Made by a program: the position numbers and the translations under genes. A stretch of DNA of 53,947 bases. It comes from Alphaproteobacteria bacterium (GTDB lineage: Bacteria; Pseudomonadota; Alphaproteobacteria; JAPYRI01). Under the pieces are notes generated by a model. That model made no database searches and was not told where the DNA came from. It was given only the letters and a program-made list of their open reading frames with translations. Positions 45,389 to 53,947 of the stretch are shown piece by piece (position 1 is the stretch's first letter; each line of letters opens with the position of its first letter). The stretch spans positions 1-53,947 of the forward strand of contig JAPYRI010000009.1 of NCBI GenBank assembly GCA_029941135.1, given 5' to 3'.

Positions 45389-46036
45389 TCAGGCGGCAAT
45401 TTCGGCGGCAACTGAAAAGTCGGCATCGGTGCGCTTGCGGGCTTCATCGACGGTCACGCCGTCGGCAAGTTCAGTTAGCACCAGGCCGCTACCGCCGATT
45501 TCAAATACGCCCACGTCCGAAATCACCAAATCGACGACGCCCGCGCCGGTCAATGGCAAATTGCATTCTTTGAGTAGTTTTGGTGATCCGTCACGCGCGT
45601 TATGGTCCATGATGATCACCACCTGCTTCACCCCCGCGACCAAGTCCATGGCCCCGCCCATGCCCTTGACCATTTTGCCGGGAATCATCCAGTTGGCCAG
45701 ATCACCGTTTTGCGCGACCTGCATGGCACCGAGGATCGACAGATCAATATGTCCGCCCCGGATCATGCCGAACGAGGTGGCGCTGTCGAAATAGCTGCTG
45801 TCGGCGAGCTCGGTAATTGTTTGTTTTCCAGCGTTGATCAAGTCTGGGTCTTCGTCGCCCGGATACGGAAACGGCCCCATGCCCAGCATACCGTTCTCGC
45901 TTTGCAGGGTCACGGTCATGCCCTCTGGTATGTAGTTAGCAACCATTGTCGGTATGCCGATGCCTAAGTTGACATAGTAGCCATCTCTGAATTCCCGGGC
46001 CGCCCGCTGGGCCATTTGCTCGCGTGTCCACGCCAT
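45389..46036 (-). CDS. scoB: 3-oxoacid CoA-transferase subunit B
   Basis: Beta subunit of a class I CoA transferase, 215 residues. The catalytic glutamate is in SENGMLGMG, and GIGIPTMVANYIPEGM and GGAMDLVAGVKQVVIIMDH are family blocks. With subunit A it transfers CoA from succinyl-CoA to acetoacetate or a similar acid. It follows scoA after 18 bases. The exact acid specificity cannot be read from sequence. Confidence 0.93.
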   Translation of the reverse strand: MAWTREQMAQRAAREFRDGYYVNLGIGIPTMVANYIPEGMTVTLQSENGMLGMGPFPYPGDEDPDLINAGKQTITELADSSYFDSATSFGMIRGGHIDLSILGAMQVAQNGDLANWMIPGKMVKGMGGAMDLVAGVKQVVIIMDHNARDGSPKLLKECNLPLTGAGVVDLVISDVGVFEIGGSGLVLTELADGVTVDEARKRTDADFSVAAEIAA

Positions 46037-46054
46037 GGTTTTAGCTCCCCTAAC

Positions 46055-46756
46055 CTACGCCCGCTCTCTAGTGGTCAAATGTTCGATGGTTTTGTCGTAA
46101 CCTCCGCCCCGGATGATCCGCTGCACGAACACGCCCGGTGTATGTATCTGGTCCGGTTCGAGCTCACTCGGGTCGACAATTTCTTCCACTTCGGCAATCG
46201 TGACTTTGGCCGCCGTCGCCATCATCGGATTAAAGTTGCGCGCAGTTTTGCGATACACTAAATTACCCGAAGTATCGGCTTTCCACGCCTTTACAATCGC
46301 CAAGTCGGCAAACAGGCCGGTTTCCAAAATGTAACGCTTGCCATTGAACTCACGCTCTTCCTTGCCGTCGGCGATCACTGTGTCCACGCCGGTTTTGGTG
46401 TAAAAGCCGGGAATGCCGGCGCCGCCCGCACGGATGCGTTCGGCCAAGGTGCCTTGCGGATTAAATTCAAGCTCCAACTCGCCGTTGAGGTACAGCTGCG
46501 CGAACAGCTTGTTTTCGCCCACGTAAGACGACAGCATTTTTTTGATCTGGCGGGTTTCCAAGAGCAGTCCAAGGCCGGCTCCATCGACGCCCGCGTTATT
46601 ACTCACCACAGTCAAATCTTTGGCACCGGTGTCTCGCAGCGCCAAAATGAGAAACTCCGGGATGCCGCACAGGCCGAAGCCCCCGGCCATCACCATCATG
46701 CCATCCTTCACCACGCCGTTCAGCGCGGAAGGCGCATCCGGAAATACCTTGTCCAT
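46055..46756 (-). CDS. scoA: 3-oxoacid CoA-transferase subunit A
   Basis: Alpha subunit, 233 residues. GGFGLCGIPEFLI is the oxyanion/CoA-binding G[NF]GxxGxP motif; the GAGIPGFYTKTGVDTV stretch is conserved in ScoA/AtoD. It forms an operon with scoB and is divergent from the frameshifted gene at 46965 across a 208-base region with several hairpins. Confidence 0.93.
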   Translation of the reverse strand: MDKVFPDAPSALNGVVKDGMMVMAGGFGLCGIPEFLILALRDTGAKDLTVVSNNAGVDGAGLGLLLETRQIKKMLSSYVGENKLFAQLYLNGELELEFNPQGTLAERIRAGGAGIPGFYTKTGVDTVIADGKEEREFNGKRYILETGLFADLAIVKAWKADTSGNLVYRKTARNFNPMMATAAKVTIAEVEEIVDPSELEPDQIHTPGVFVQRIIRGGGYDKTIEHLTTRERA

Positions 46757-46854
46757 TGTCTCCCCTTATGTCGCTTTGGCCGCGTGGGAAGCGGCAATCA
46801 ATCGCTCAAGTTTGATAGGCCCGGGGGCAAAGCCGGTCAAGACCTAAGTCGATG

Positions 46855-46902
46855 CCGCATTCCATGCGGTAACCGCAATCAAGGAGCGAAAGGGGTCGCT
46901 CC
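46855..46902 (+). other. Structured leader with competing hairpins
   Basis: CCGCAT-TCC-ATGCGG (46855-46869) and TGCGGT-A-ACCGCA (46865-46877) are perfect stems that share bases and so exclude each other. A third perfect stem, GGAGCGA-AAGGGG-TCGCTCC, follows at 46883-46902. They lie 63-110 bases before the ATG at 46965. The layout resembles an attenuator or switch, but it matches no riboswitch class I know and lacks a T tract. Confidence 0.4.
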
Positions 46903-46964
46903 ATGAACTCTATTTTAACTGAATCCAAGGATAGTAATAAACGACTTAACCAAAGGTCTTCGTG

Positions 46965-47359
46965 ATGGCAGCACACATCTCCGAACTTCAGCTACAGAAT
47001 GCGGTCTCGCCGCCCCAGCCGGTGGACTTGGAGCACAAGATTGACCCAAATAGCTCCCCTGGGTTGGTCCCCGTGCAACAGGCATTTTTTCCCGTGACGA
47101 CTTGTCACAGATCCACCACCGTTATGAACAGCAAAGTTTGGGGGGCACTTGGTATAGTTATAGCTTCATCGGCTCGGTCCGCACACACGTCCCGGCGGTC
47201 ATTGTTTTCACCGAATTTGGCGACCGGGATCATGTGCTGATCGTGCGTTTAATCGAAGGCACTTATGCCGTAATGTCGGACAACGACACTGTGCGGGCGA
47301 TTGCCGGTGAAATCAGCGAACTCCTCGATATCTTTGACGAAAACATGCATCGAAGTTAG
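46965..47359 (+). pseudogene. Unknown small protein with frameshift at a T6 run
   Basis: The first frame from ATG 46965 (AAAGG upstream) reads MAAHISELQLQNAVSPPQPV and on to PVQQAFF. It then loses sense at TTTTTT (47085-47090). One extra T joins it to the downstream frame SRDDLSQIHHRYEQQSLGGT, then VIVFTEFGDRDHVLIVRLIE, ending at 47359. The restored protein would have about 131 residues, soluble, with no family recognised. The continuous sense across the run makes a single-base loss the simplest explanation. No signal peptide or metal motif is visible. Confidence 0.6.
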
Positions 47360-47384
47360 TCTCGGCGCACCAGATGAAAAGCAA

Positions 47385-47921
47385 GTGAGCGTTGAGGACT
47401 ACCAATATGACGGCGGATTTCTCGCACCTTTTTTTGGACGTCTGGCGTCCTACAATCGGCGGGCCAATCACTTACTTCTCGATAATTATCGACGCCTAAA
47501 AGACGATGAGATAAACGCTCCACGGCCGGCCTTTTTTGGCTCGATCCTCGCAACTCTCAATCACATTCTGGTGGGAGATCAAGCCTGGCTCGCCCGGTTG
47601 CACGGCGACCCGCCACCAGGCCGCGCCCTTGATCACATCCTGTGCCATACGTTGAGTGCCCTGACCACTGCGAGAGAACTGCAAGACGATGAGATCACCG
47701 CTTACGTGAAAGGCCTAACCGAACTCGAGTTTGCCGCGACCATCCGATACCAAAACATGAGTGGCGTCGATTTCGAAAATTCAGTGTCGGTAGTGCTCAC
47801 TCACATGTTCAATCACCAAACCCATCACCGCGGGCAAGTGCATGACATGCTTAGCCAGACTTCGGTCCCGCCACCTGAGCTGGATTTCATCTTCTTTATC
47901 CGGGAAGCATCCGCGTCTTAG
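47385..47921 (+). CDS. DinB-family protein
   Basis: 178-residue four-helix DinB/YfiT-like protein. The putative metal-binding histidines are in LATLNHILVGD and in FNHQTHHRGQVHDML, which is the DinB signature (H.xxHRGQ). Members include bacillithiol- or other thiol-transferases and maleylpyruvate-isomerase-like enzymes; the substrate is unknown. GTG 47385 (MSVEDYQYDG) is preferred to a longer frame from 47301 that overlaps the preceding gene. Its stop overlaps that of the convergent quinone-oxidoreductase-like gene by four bases. Confidence 0.88.
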   Translation: MSVEDYQYDGGFLAPFFGRLASYNRRANHLLLDNYRRLKDDEINAPRPAFFGSILATLNHILVGDQAWLARLHGDPPPGRALDHILCHTLSALTTARELQDDEITAYVKGLTELEFAATIRYQNMSGVDFENSVSVVLTHMFNHQTHHRGQVHDMLSQTSVPPPELDFIFFIREASAS

Positions 47922-48895
47922 CCGGTCGTCAACACAACCTTGCCCACAACTTTACGGGCCAGCACTTCATTCAATGCGTCGACGGCCTTCTCCAACGGAT
48001 ACGTCTTCGAGATGAGGGGCGTCAATGTACCGTCTTCCACCATCCGAACCAGGTCGCGAATGTTTTGCGCGTTGACCTCAGGTTCACGCTTGGTGAATTG
48101 TCCCCAGAACACACCGACCACTTGGCAATCTTTGAGCAGCACCAAGTTGACCGGTAGTTTTGGAATGACACCACTGGCAAATCCAATCACCAGCATGCGT
48201 CCCTTAGGCGCTATCGCCCGCAGGGATTGCTCGAACAGTTCGCCGCCGACCGGGTCATAAATGACGTCAACCCCTTTGCCGCCGGTAAGCTCCTTCGTCC
48301 GATTTTTAATGTCTTCGGTTGAGTAATTGATGGTCATCTCGGCGCCGTATTGGGTCGCCAACTCGAGTTTCTCATCGGTGGAAGCAGCGGCGATAACCTT
48401 GGCGCCCAGCGCACGCCCGATATCGACCGCCGCCAGACCAACGCCGCCCGCAGCGCCCAGCACGAGCAAGGTTTCGCCGGGCTGGATTTTTGCCCGCTGA
48501 AGCAGTGCGTGATATGAGGTGCCGTAGGTGAGAAACATCCCGGCGGCGGTTTCGTAATCCATGCTGTCGGAGATCGGCATAACGTCCGATTGTTCGGCGA
48601 CAATCTCTTCCGCATAGCCCCCAGAGATCGAAAACCAGACGACCCGGTCACCGACTTTGACCGTGGTCACCTCCACGCCCACCTCGGTTACATCCCCTGA
48701 CGCCTCAGCGCCAGGCGAAAACGGGAGGTCGGGCTTAAATTGGTATTGACCCTGGATAACGAGCGAATCGGGGAAATTAACTCCCGCCGCCTTTACGGCA
48801 ATCCGAACCTGGCCCTTGCCCAGTGGTGGGCATTCTATCTCCTCAAACACAAGAGATTCAGGCGGCCCATATTCCTTGCACAGCATGGCCTTCAT
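47918..48895 (-). CDS. NADPH:quinone oxidoreductase-like MDR protein
   Basis: 325 residues of the medium-chain dehydrogenase/reductase superfamily, zinc-free quinone-reductase branch. It has the GroES-like N domain (VKAAGVNFPDSLVIQGQYQ, PGAEASGDVTEVG) and a Rossmann domain with LLVLGAAGGVGLAAVDIG. Zinc ligands of classical alcohol dehydrogenases are absent. ATG 48895 (MKAMLCKEYGPPE) fits the family start. Likely reduces quinones or enones with NADPH. Confidence 0.9.
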   Translation of the reverse strand: MKAMLCKEYGPPESLVFEEIECPPLGKGQVRIAVKAAGVNFPDSLVIQGQYQFKPDLPFSPGAEASGDVTEVGVEVTTVKVGDRVVWFSISGGYAEEIVAEQSDVMPISDSMDYETAAGMFLTYGTSYHALLQRAKIQPGETLLVLGAAGGVGLAAVDIGRALGAKVIAAASTDEKLELATQYGAEMTINYSTEDIKNRTKELTGGKGVDVIYDPVGGELFEQSLRAIAPKGRMLVIGFASGVIPKLPVNLVLLKDCQVVGVFWGQFTKREPEVNAQNIRDLVRMVEDGTLTPLISKTYPLEKAVDALNEVLARKVVGKVVLTTG

Positions 48896-49058
48896 GTCGG
48901 CGCTCCCCATTTATGCTTGGCAAATTGATTTTCGCCTTGGGCTTTACCACAAGAATCGGAGCAGAAAAACCTTGGAGCCTTCACGAATGATCAAACTTCT
49001 TTGCGAACACAGCTTGTGGCACCTGGATATCCCGTGGCTGCGCACCTATGGTAGGTCC

Positions 49059-49583
49059 ATGTCACGACTTCCAATTTTACCCCTGCTCGCCATATTCACT
49101 TCCCTCACGGTGTCTGCTGCCCAAGCCGCCGCACCCAAAATGCTGGGCACATATAAAGATTGGTCGGCTTTAATGCTGGTCCAAGGTGGCGAAAAACAAT
49201 GCTATATGGTGTCTGAACCCAAATCAAAAACGCCTAAAGGGGTGCGACGGGGCAAAGTCTATCTGATGGTCACTCACTGGCCCGCCCGTGAAATCGTTAA
49301 TGAAGTCAGCATCGTCACTGGCTATCCCTACAAAAAGGGCAGCGAAGTAAAAGCGACCATCAGAAAATCTAAAAACTTCACCCTATTCACCAGCGAGGAC
49401 CGCGCCTGGGCCAACAACGCAAAGGAAGACCGGGCCATGGTGAAAGCCTTGAAGGCAGGAGCCTCGGTGACTGCGACCGGCACATCGGCGCGCGGCACGG
49501 TGACGAAAGACAAATACTCTTTGCGTGGATTTACGGCCGCCTATCGGGCGATCAGCGAAGCCTGTAAAGTAAAAGGCGTTTAG
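49059..49583 (+). CDS. Invasion-associated locus B (IalB) family protein
   Basis: 174-residue exported protein. A signal peptide (LPILPLLAIFTSLTVSAAQA) precedes the IalB domain: YKDWSALMLVQGGEKQCYMV, RRGKVYLMVTHWP, TLFTSEDRAWANNAKEDRAM and TGTSARGTVTKDKYSLRGFT. Named after a Bartonella factor, but common in free-living alphaproteobacteria, so no virulence role is implied. ATG 49059 places the signal peptide at the N-terminus; an in-frame ATG at 48987 has a better ribosome binding site (GGAG) but would prepend 24 residues. Neighbour of rlmN-argG as in related genomes. Confidence 0.9.
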   Translation: MSRLPILPLLAIFTSLTVSAAQAAAPKMLGTYKDWSALMLVQGGEKQCYMVSEPKSKTPKGVRRGKVYLMVTHWPAREIVNEVSIVTGYPYKKGSEVKATIRKSKNFTLFTSEDRAWANNAKEDRAMVKALKAGASVTATGTSARGTVTKDKYSLRGFTAAYRAISEACKVKGV

Positions 49584-49658
49584 GGTGAGCGCCCAGACTA
49601 ATGAATACATCTGAATAACCTGGTCCCGAGGACCTTCGACTTGATCGCATTCACCAGC

Positions 49659-50807
49659 ATGAACCCTTGTGCCCCCAAGAGAGCACTCCCGAACTATTCC
49701 CAATCGCCGAACCTGGTTGGGCTGACGCACGATAAATTGACGGCGCAGTTGCAATCCCTCGGGGTGCCTGAGCGCGCGCTTAAAATGCGTACGAGACAAG
49801 TATGGCACTGGTTGTACCATCGAGGTGTGCGCTCGTTCGATGACATGACCAATGTGTCCAAGGAACTGCGCGCGCTGCTTTGCAGCTCGGCGCGGATAGG
49901 GCGACCTGAGGTCATACGCGAGCAAATCTCTAAGGATGGCACCCGCAAATGGTTGCTGCGCTTCGACGATGGGGAAGAAGTGGAAACCGTTTTTATCCCC
50001 GAGGATGACCGCGGCACGCTATGTGTGTCGTCGCAGGTGGGCTGCACGCTAAATTGCACATTTTGCCATACCGGCACCCAGAAACTGGTGCGCAACTTGG
50101 GTCCGGCAGAGATCGTCGGGCAGCTTTTGGTCGCCCGCGACGCGTTGGGTGAATGGCCGTCGCCGCCCGATGGCAGGTTAGTCTCAAACATCGTCCTCAT
50201 GGGTATGGGCGAGCCCATGTACAACTTCGACAATGTGGCCGAGGCAGTCAAAATTATGATGGACGGCGAAGGATTGTCTTTGTCTAAGCGCCGGATCACA
50301 TTATCGACGGCGGGCGTCGTCCCGATTATGGCTCGCTGTGGCGATGAGTTGGGGGTCAATCTCGCTGTGTCGTTGCACGCGGTAACCGACCAAGTACGCG
50401 ACCAAATCGTACCGCTCAATCGCAAATACCCGATCGCCGAGCTAATGGCCGCGTGTCGGGCTTATCCGGGGCTCAATAACGCCCGCCGCATTACCTTCGA
50501 GTACATCATGCTCAAAGGCATCAATGACAGCGACGCGGACGCGCGCAAATTGATCAAGTTGTTGAAGGACTGCCCGGCCAAAGTGAACCTTATTCCATTC
50601 AACCCGTGGCCTGGTGTTGCCTACGAGACTTCGGACCCGGACACCATCAAGCGCTTTTCCGACATGGTGTATGCCGCCGGTATTTCGGCGCCGGTGCGCA
50701 AGACGCGCGGCCAAGACATTATGGCGGCCTGCGGTCAGTTGAAGTCGGACAGTGTCAGATTGTCGAGAGCCGACCGTGACCGCGCGGCAGCAACTGCCAA
50801 CCCCTAG
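49659..50807 (+). CDS. rlmN: Dual-specificity RNA methyltransferase RlmN
   Basis: Radical-SAM enzyme making m2A2503 in 23S rRNA and m2A37 in tRNAs. The cluster motif is [27 protein letters not shown] and [10 protein letters not shown] are family blocks, and the catalytic C-terminal cysteine is in [13 protein letters not shown] 49659 gives 382 residues; an in-frame TTG at 49641 is an alternative. Located between ialB and argG. Confidence 0.96.
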   Translation: MNPCAPKRALPNYSQSPNLVGLTHDKLTAQLQSLGVPERALKMRTRQVWHWLYHRGVRSFDDMTNVSKELRALLCSSARIGRPEVIREQISKDGTRKWLLRFDDGEEVETVFIPEDDRGTLCVSSQVGCTLNCTFCHTGTQKLVRNLGPAEIVGQLLVARDALGEWPSPPDGRLVSNIVLMGMGEPMYNFDNVAEAVKIMMDGEGLSLSKRRITLSTAGVVPIMARCGDELGVNLAVSLHAVTDQVRDQIVPLNRKYPIAELMAACRAYPGLNNARRITFEYIMLKGINDSDADARKLIKLLKDCPAKVNLIPFNPWPGVAYETSDPDTIKRFSDMVYAAGISAPVRKTRGQDIMAACGQLKSDSVRLSRADRDRAAATANP

Positions 50808-50840
50808 TTCTCCCTCAATAAATGGCAACACGCGCTGCGC

Positions 50841-50897
50841 TTGCAGCCCGCGTCGCTTTCCCTATACTCAGCGCGCTTTTTGAGGCGCCAATTGGCG
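50841..50897 (+). promoter_or_regulatory. Candidate argG promoter and leader palindrome
   Basis: TTGCAG (50841-50846) and TATACT (50863-50868) are 16 bases apart; the -10 matches 5/6 of consensus, the -35 only 3/6. The perfect palindrome CGCCAATTGGCG (50886-50897) follows just after the expected start of transcription and 23 bases before the argG ATG, where a repressor could bind. It does not resemble an E. coli ARG box closely. Confidence 0.35.
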
Positions 50898-50919
50898 TCC
50901 GTAAACGGATAAAACAACC

Positions 50920-52143
50920 ATGACCCGCCCTGTCAAAAAAGTTGTGCTCGCCTACTCCGGCGGCCTCGATACTTCAATCATCCTGAAATGGCTGCAGGAG
51001 ACCTATGCTTGCGAGGTTGTGACTTTCACGGCAGACTTGGGTCAGGGCGCGGAGCTGGAAGAAGCCCGGCGCAAAGCCGAAATGCTGGGCATCAAGGAAA
51101 TTTACGTAGAAGACCTGCGTGAAGAGTTCGTGCGCGACTACGTGTTCCCGATGTTTCGGGCGAACACAGTATACGAGGGGGTCTACCTGCTCGGCACGGC
51201 GATCGCCCGGCCCTTGATTGCCAAACGGCAGATCGAAATCGCCGCGGAAACCGGCGCCGATGCCGTATCCCACGGGGCAACAGGGAAGGGCAACGATCAG
51301 GTCAGATTCGAGCTCGGCTACTATGGCCTTAATCCGGACATTACAGTCATCGCACCGTGGCGGGAATGGGACTTCAAATCGCGCTCGGATCTGAACGCCT
51401 TTGCCGAAAAGCATCAAATTCCGGTGTCCAAAGATAAGCGCGGCGAAGCGCCGTTCTCAGTCGACGCCAATCTTCTCCACACATCGGCAGAGGGTAAAGC
51501 CCTTGAAGACCCGTGGGCGCCGGCGGAAGAGCACGTCTACAGCCGTACGGTCGCGCCCGAAGACGCGCCTGACTCGCCAATCCTCATTGACATCGAGTTC
51601 GAGAAGGGCGATCCGGTCGCCATCGACGGCGAGGCCCTGAGCCCCGCAAGACTGCTTGAGCGCTTGAACGATCATGGGCGGGACAACGGTATTGGCCGGC
51701 TGGATTTGGTGGAGAACCGGTTCGTCGGCATGAAGTCGCGGGGCGTTTACGAAACCCCAGGCGGCACCATTATGTTGGCCGCCCACCGCGCGATTGAAAG
51801 CATCACCCTTGACCGGGGTGCGGCGCACCTGAAAGACGAGCTCATGCCGCGCTACGCTGAATTGATTTACAACGGCTTTTGGTTCTCACCCGAGCGCGAA
51901 ATGCTGCAGGCATTGATTGACCAAAGCCAAATCGATGTCGCCGGCACCGTGCGGCTGAAGCTCTACAAGGGCGGGGTTTATTTGGTCGGGCGAAAAGCGC
52001 CCAGGTCTCTGTATAGTGAAAAGCACGTCACTTTCGAAGAAGATGACGTCTACGACCAGCGCGATTCAGAGGGCTTTATTAAGTTGCAAGCGCTTCGGCT
52101 ACGTCTGCTGCGGCAGGGCAAAATCGAATCCGGTGTGGATTGA
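50920..52143 (+). CDS. argG: Argininosuccinate synthase
   Basis: ATP-dependent condensation of citrulline and aspartate in arginine biosynthesis. The N-terminal PP-loop [15 protein letters not shown] is intact, as are [15 protein letters not shown] and the aspartate/citrulline block [17 protein letters not shown]. 407 residues. It is transcribed away from rlmN with a 112-base gap and ends 10 bases before convergent folD. Confidence 0.97.
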   Translation: MTRPVKKVVLAYSGGLDTSIILKWLQETYACEVVTFTADLGQGAELEEARRKAEMLGIKEIYVEDLREEFVRDYVFPMFRANTVYEGVYLLGTAIARPLIAKRQIEIAAETGADAVSHGATGKGNDQVRFELGYYGLNPDITVIAPWREWDFKSRSDLNAFAEKHQIPVSKDKRGEAPFSVDANLLHTSAEGKALEDPWAPAEEHVYSRTVAPEDAPDSPILIDIEFEKGDPVAIDGEALSPARLLERLNDHGRDNGIGRLDLVENRFVGMKSRGVYETPGGTIMLAAHRAIESITLDRGAAHLKDELMPRYAELIYNGFWFSPEREMLQALIDQSQIDVAGTVRLKLYKGGVYLVGRKAPRSLYSEKHVTFEEDDVYDQRDSEGFIKLQALRLRLLRQGKIESGVD

Positions 52144-52153
52144 CGGCTCGATA

Positions 52154-53068
52154 TCAGTCCGGCACATCAACCCCCGCCTGGCGGCAGGCGGCGATGAGCG
52201 CGTTATTCAACAAGCACGCAATGGTCATCGGGCCAACCCCGCCGGGCACTGGGGTGATCGCGCCCGCGACCTTGACCGCTTCGCCAAAGTGAATGTCGCC
52301 GACGAGGCGGGTCTTGCCGTCTTCACCTTCCTTGGGGACGCGGTTAATGCCGACGTCGATCACTGTTGCGCCCGGTTTTATCCAATCGCCACGGATCATC
52401 TGCGGACGGCCCACGGCGGCCACCAGGATATCGGCAGTGCGGCATTCGGCGGCCAAATCTTGGGTGCGTGAGTGAGCCAAGGTAACCGTGCAATGCTCAC
52501 GCAACAAGAGTTGCGCAATCGGTTTGCCGACAATGTTGGAGCGTCCGACAATGAGCGCCTTTTTGCCGGTCAAGTTCCCCAAGGTGTCTTTGAGCATTAT
52601 CAAACATCCCTGGGGCGTGCAGGGAACGAGACTGGGAAGGCCGGTCCATAGACGCCCGACGTTAATGACGTGAAAACCGTCCACGTCTTTGGCCGGGTCG
52701 ATGGCGTCCAGAATGCGGGCCTCATTGACTTGCTCGGGCAACGGCAGTTGTACTAATATGCCGTGCACATCGGGGTCAGCGTTGAGCGCTTCAACGCGCG
52801 TTAATACTTCGTCTTCACTGGCGGTATCGGGCAATTTGAATTCATAGGAGTTCATCCCGGCTTCGAGGGTCTGCTTGCCCTTGTTGCGCACGTAAATTTG
52901 GCTCGCCGGATCTTCGCCCACGAGAACAACAGCCAAACCGGGGGTCAGACCATGTTCGCTTTTGACCTTAGCCACCTTCGCACCGACAGTCGCCCGCAGA
53001 CCAGCCGCAAACGCTTTGCCGTCGATGATGCAGGCCTCGCCCGTTTTCTGTTCCGCCGCGTCCGCCAT
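52154..53068 (-). CDS. folD: Bifunctional methylenetetrahydrofolate dehydrogenase/cyclohydrolase
   Basis: Interconverts methylene-, methenyl- and formyl-THF using NADP. The 304-residue protein keeps the YVRNKGK motif (Y-x3-K catalytic pair), [19 protein letters not shown] and the nucleotide site [20 protein letters not shown] 53068 is one base after the stop of the DUF167 gene and gives the family N-terminus; a longer frame to 53137 overlaps that gene. Confidence 0.96.
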   Translation of the reverse strand: MADAAEQKTGEACIIDGKAFAAGLRATVGAKVAKVKSEHGLTPGLAVVLVGEDPASQIYVRNKGKQTLEAGMNSYEFKLPDTASEDEVLTRVEALNADPDVHGILVQLPLPEQVNEARILDAIDPAKDVDGFHVINVGRLWTGLPSLVPCTPQGCLIMLKDTLGNLTGKKALIVGRSNIVGKPIAQLLLREHCTVTLAHSRTQDLAAECRTADILVAAVGRPQMIRGDWIKPGATVIDVGINRVPKEGEDGKTRLVGDIHFGEAVKVAGAITPVPGGVGPMTIACLLNNALIAACRQAGVDVPD

Positions 53069-53069
53069 A

Positions 53070-53411
53070 TTAATGTGCTCCTGTTTGGTGCTGCTTAAGC
53101 CACTCCTGCAGATGGCGCAACTGCGATGTCGCGTCACCTGAAATTACCAAGGCTTTGAGGCGAGCCGTGGCGCCGGAAATGAGGGTCACTTCCCGGGGAG
53201 CCGCGCCCCAGAGCTTAGCGAGAAGTTTGATGACCGCCCGATTGGCTTTGCCGTTTTCAGACGCGGTGGTTACGCGCACCTTCAGATAAGTCCTGCCGTC
53301 AGCCCCCAATTCAGTCCCTGAAACTTCAATTCGCGACGCCTTGGGCGTGACGCGCACTAAAACTCTCACCCGATCTCCCCGGATGGTGAATGGCAACTGG
53401 AATGTGGGCAA
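53070..53411 (-). CDS. DUF167 (YggU) family protein
   Basis: 113 residues. [19 protein letters not shown] and [20 protein letters not shown] are the DUF167 core, followed by [19 protein letters not shown]. Small cytoplasmic alpha/beta protein of unknown function that typically sits beside yggT, as here (8-base gap) and before folD (adjacent). Confidence 0.92.
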   Translation of the reverse strand: MPTFQLPFTIRGDRVRVLVRVTPKASRIEVSGTELGADGRTYLKVRVTTASENGKANRAVIKLLAKLWGAAPREVTLISGATARLKALVISGDATSQLRHLQEWLKQHQTGAH

Positions 53412-53419
53412 TGAGAATT

Positions 53420-53710
53420 CTAGAGAATGTTGCTGGAGTAGGCTTCATGCAAAAGGTTGCGAAAAAAATAAAGCAGAAGAATCAACACCACGGGAGATAT
53501 ATCAAAACCACCTAAATCTGGCATAAAGCGGCGTATGGGACCCAACGCCGGTTCGGTCGCGCGATAAAGAAAATCGCGCACCATGCTAACAAACTGGTTG
53601 TAGGTATTGACGACGTTAAACGCAATCAACCAACCGAGCACGATTGAGATGATGATCATCCAGATATAGAGAGAGATCAACGTGTCGATCAGAATAAGAA
53701 GTGAACCCAT
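53420..53710 (-). CDS. yggT: YggT family membrane protein
   Basis: 96 residues with two hydrophobic regions (ILIDTLISLYIWMIIISIVL and SPVVLILLLYFFRNLL) separated by TEPALGPIRRFMPDLGGFD, the YGGT signature (the P..R.....GG.D pattern). Members have been linked to osmotic tolerance and septal or membrane organisation. First gene of yggT-DUF167-folD; a TATAAA stretch lies about 35 bases upstream but without a good -35. Confidence 0.93.
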   Translation of the reverse strand: MGSLLILIDTLISLYIWMIIISIVLGWLIAFNVVNTYNQFVSMVRDFLYRATEPALGPIRRFMPDLGGFDISPVVLILLLYFFRNLLHEAYSSNIL

Positions 53711-53892
53711 GGTCTTACAGCCCCCAAAAAAACTGGGTCGATTTTATACTGGGACGCCCAAGACGCAAGACCTGTGTATGCGACTATGAGGCCGATACTT
53801 ATCTTGACAGCTGGTGCTCGCCCGCAGACATTAGCGCCGACTGGCGGACACAGTTTTTTTGGCCGGTATTCCGTAGGTCAAAAACACCTTCA

Positions 53893-53947
53893 GGGGCCGT
53901 AGCTCAGTTGGGAGAGCGCTACGTTCGCAACGTAGAGGTCAGGGGTT
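53893..53947 (+). tRNA. tRNA-Ala (CGC), 5' part
   Basis: The window ends inside the gene. Acceptor strand GGGGCCG, TA, D stem GCTC/GAGC around AGTTGGGA, and anticodon stem CTACG/CGTAG with loop TTCGCAA, giving anticodon CGC. About 55 of 76 bases are present; the T arm is starting. The perfect -35 hexamer TTGACA at 53804-53809 lies upstream with a weak -10 (GACATT, 17-base spacing), so it is only a tentative promoter. Confidence 0.93.

Noticed and set aside
1-53947. CRISPR, prophage, insertion sequence or defence island
   Set aside because: No spaced direct repeats, integrase, transposase, capsid, nuclease-helicase or toxin-antitoxin genes were seen; gene content is core metabolism and housekeeping.

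Overview
The window is a stretch of chromosome from an alphaproteobacterium. The evidence is gene order and families: mcl-mch-sdhCDAB-zapE; leuC-leuD-leuB-asd; rpsP-rimM-trmD-rplS beside ffh; dapF-mtaB-ftsY; an uninterrupted ccmABCDEFGHI run; ialB-rlmN-argG; and yggT-DUF167-folD. It also carries a TTAA-N7-TTAA box of the CtrA type and clustered GANTC sites. I cannot fix the genus or order. There is no insertion sequence, phage, integrase, CRISPR array, toxin-antitoxin pair or defence cassette, and no recognisable transcription factor gene. The longest gene-free stretch is about 264 bases (15332-15595), so nothing over 300 bases is left unexplained.

Layout. 1-5768 (minus): start of a ZapE/AFG1 ATPase gene, then the succinate dehydrogenase operon, preceded by a mesaconyl-CoA hydratase-like and a malyl-CoA lyase/thioesterase-like gene. 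5889-7155: pyridoxal kinase facing a PAS-domain gene broken by an in-frame amber codon. 7207-15331 (minus): aspartate-semialdehyde dehydrogenase, leucine biosynthesis, L19, TrmD, RimM, S16 and Ffh. 15596-20242 (plus): SLC13-type transporter, DapF, MtaB, FtsY. 20239-28576 (minus): NUDIX hydrolase, an unknown small protein with a cell-cycle-type promoter, and the complete system I cytochrome c maturation cluster. 28780-32190 (plus): aconitase and a nitroreductase. 32214-34920 (minus): HtpG and a GST. 34965-36455: a porin-like protein made of two TorF units. 36518-40617 (minus): Bax-inhibitor family protein and the YbbA/YbbP ABC pair, divergent from a TesA esterase. 41327-47921: protein phosphatase, sirtuin, and a run of small genes of which three carry apparent single-base deletions, plus a DMT transporter and a two-subunit CoA transferase. 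47918-53710: quinone-oxidoreductase-like protein, IalB, RlmN, ArgG, FolD, DUF167, YggT. The window ends inside a tRNA-Ala(CGC) gene.

How the genes fit together. The mcl/mch pair yields or consumes C4-C5 CoA esters next to the TCA enzyme that oxidises succinate. The ccm cluster matures c-type cytochromes for the respiratory chain fed by SDH. FtsY and Ffh form the protein-targeting pair. Much of the rest is translation, amino-acid and one-carbon metabolism.

I did not find a clear new multi-gene system. The best leads are: a CtrA/GANTC promoter in front of an unknown 116-residue protein; a 54-bp inverted repeat whose arms carry GANTC sites between ffh and the transporter; a leader with mutually exclusive hairpins before an unknown (frameshifted) gene; the tandem TorF porin; and the cluster of broken small genes.
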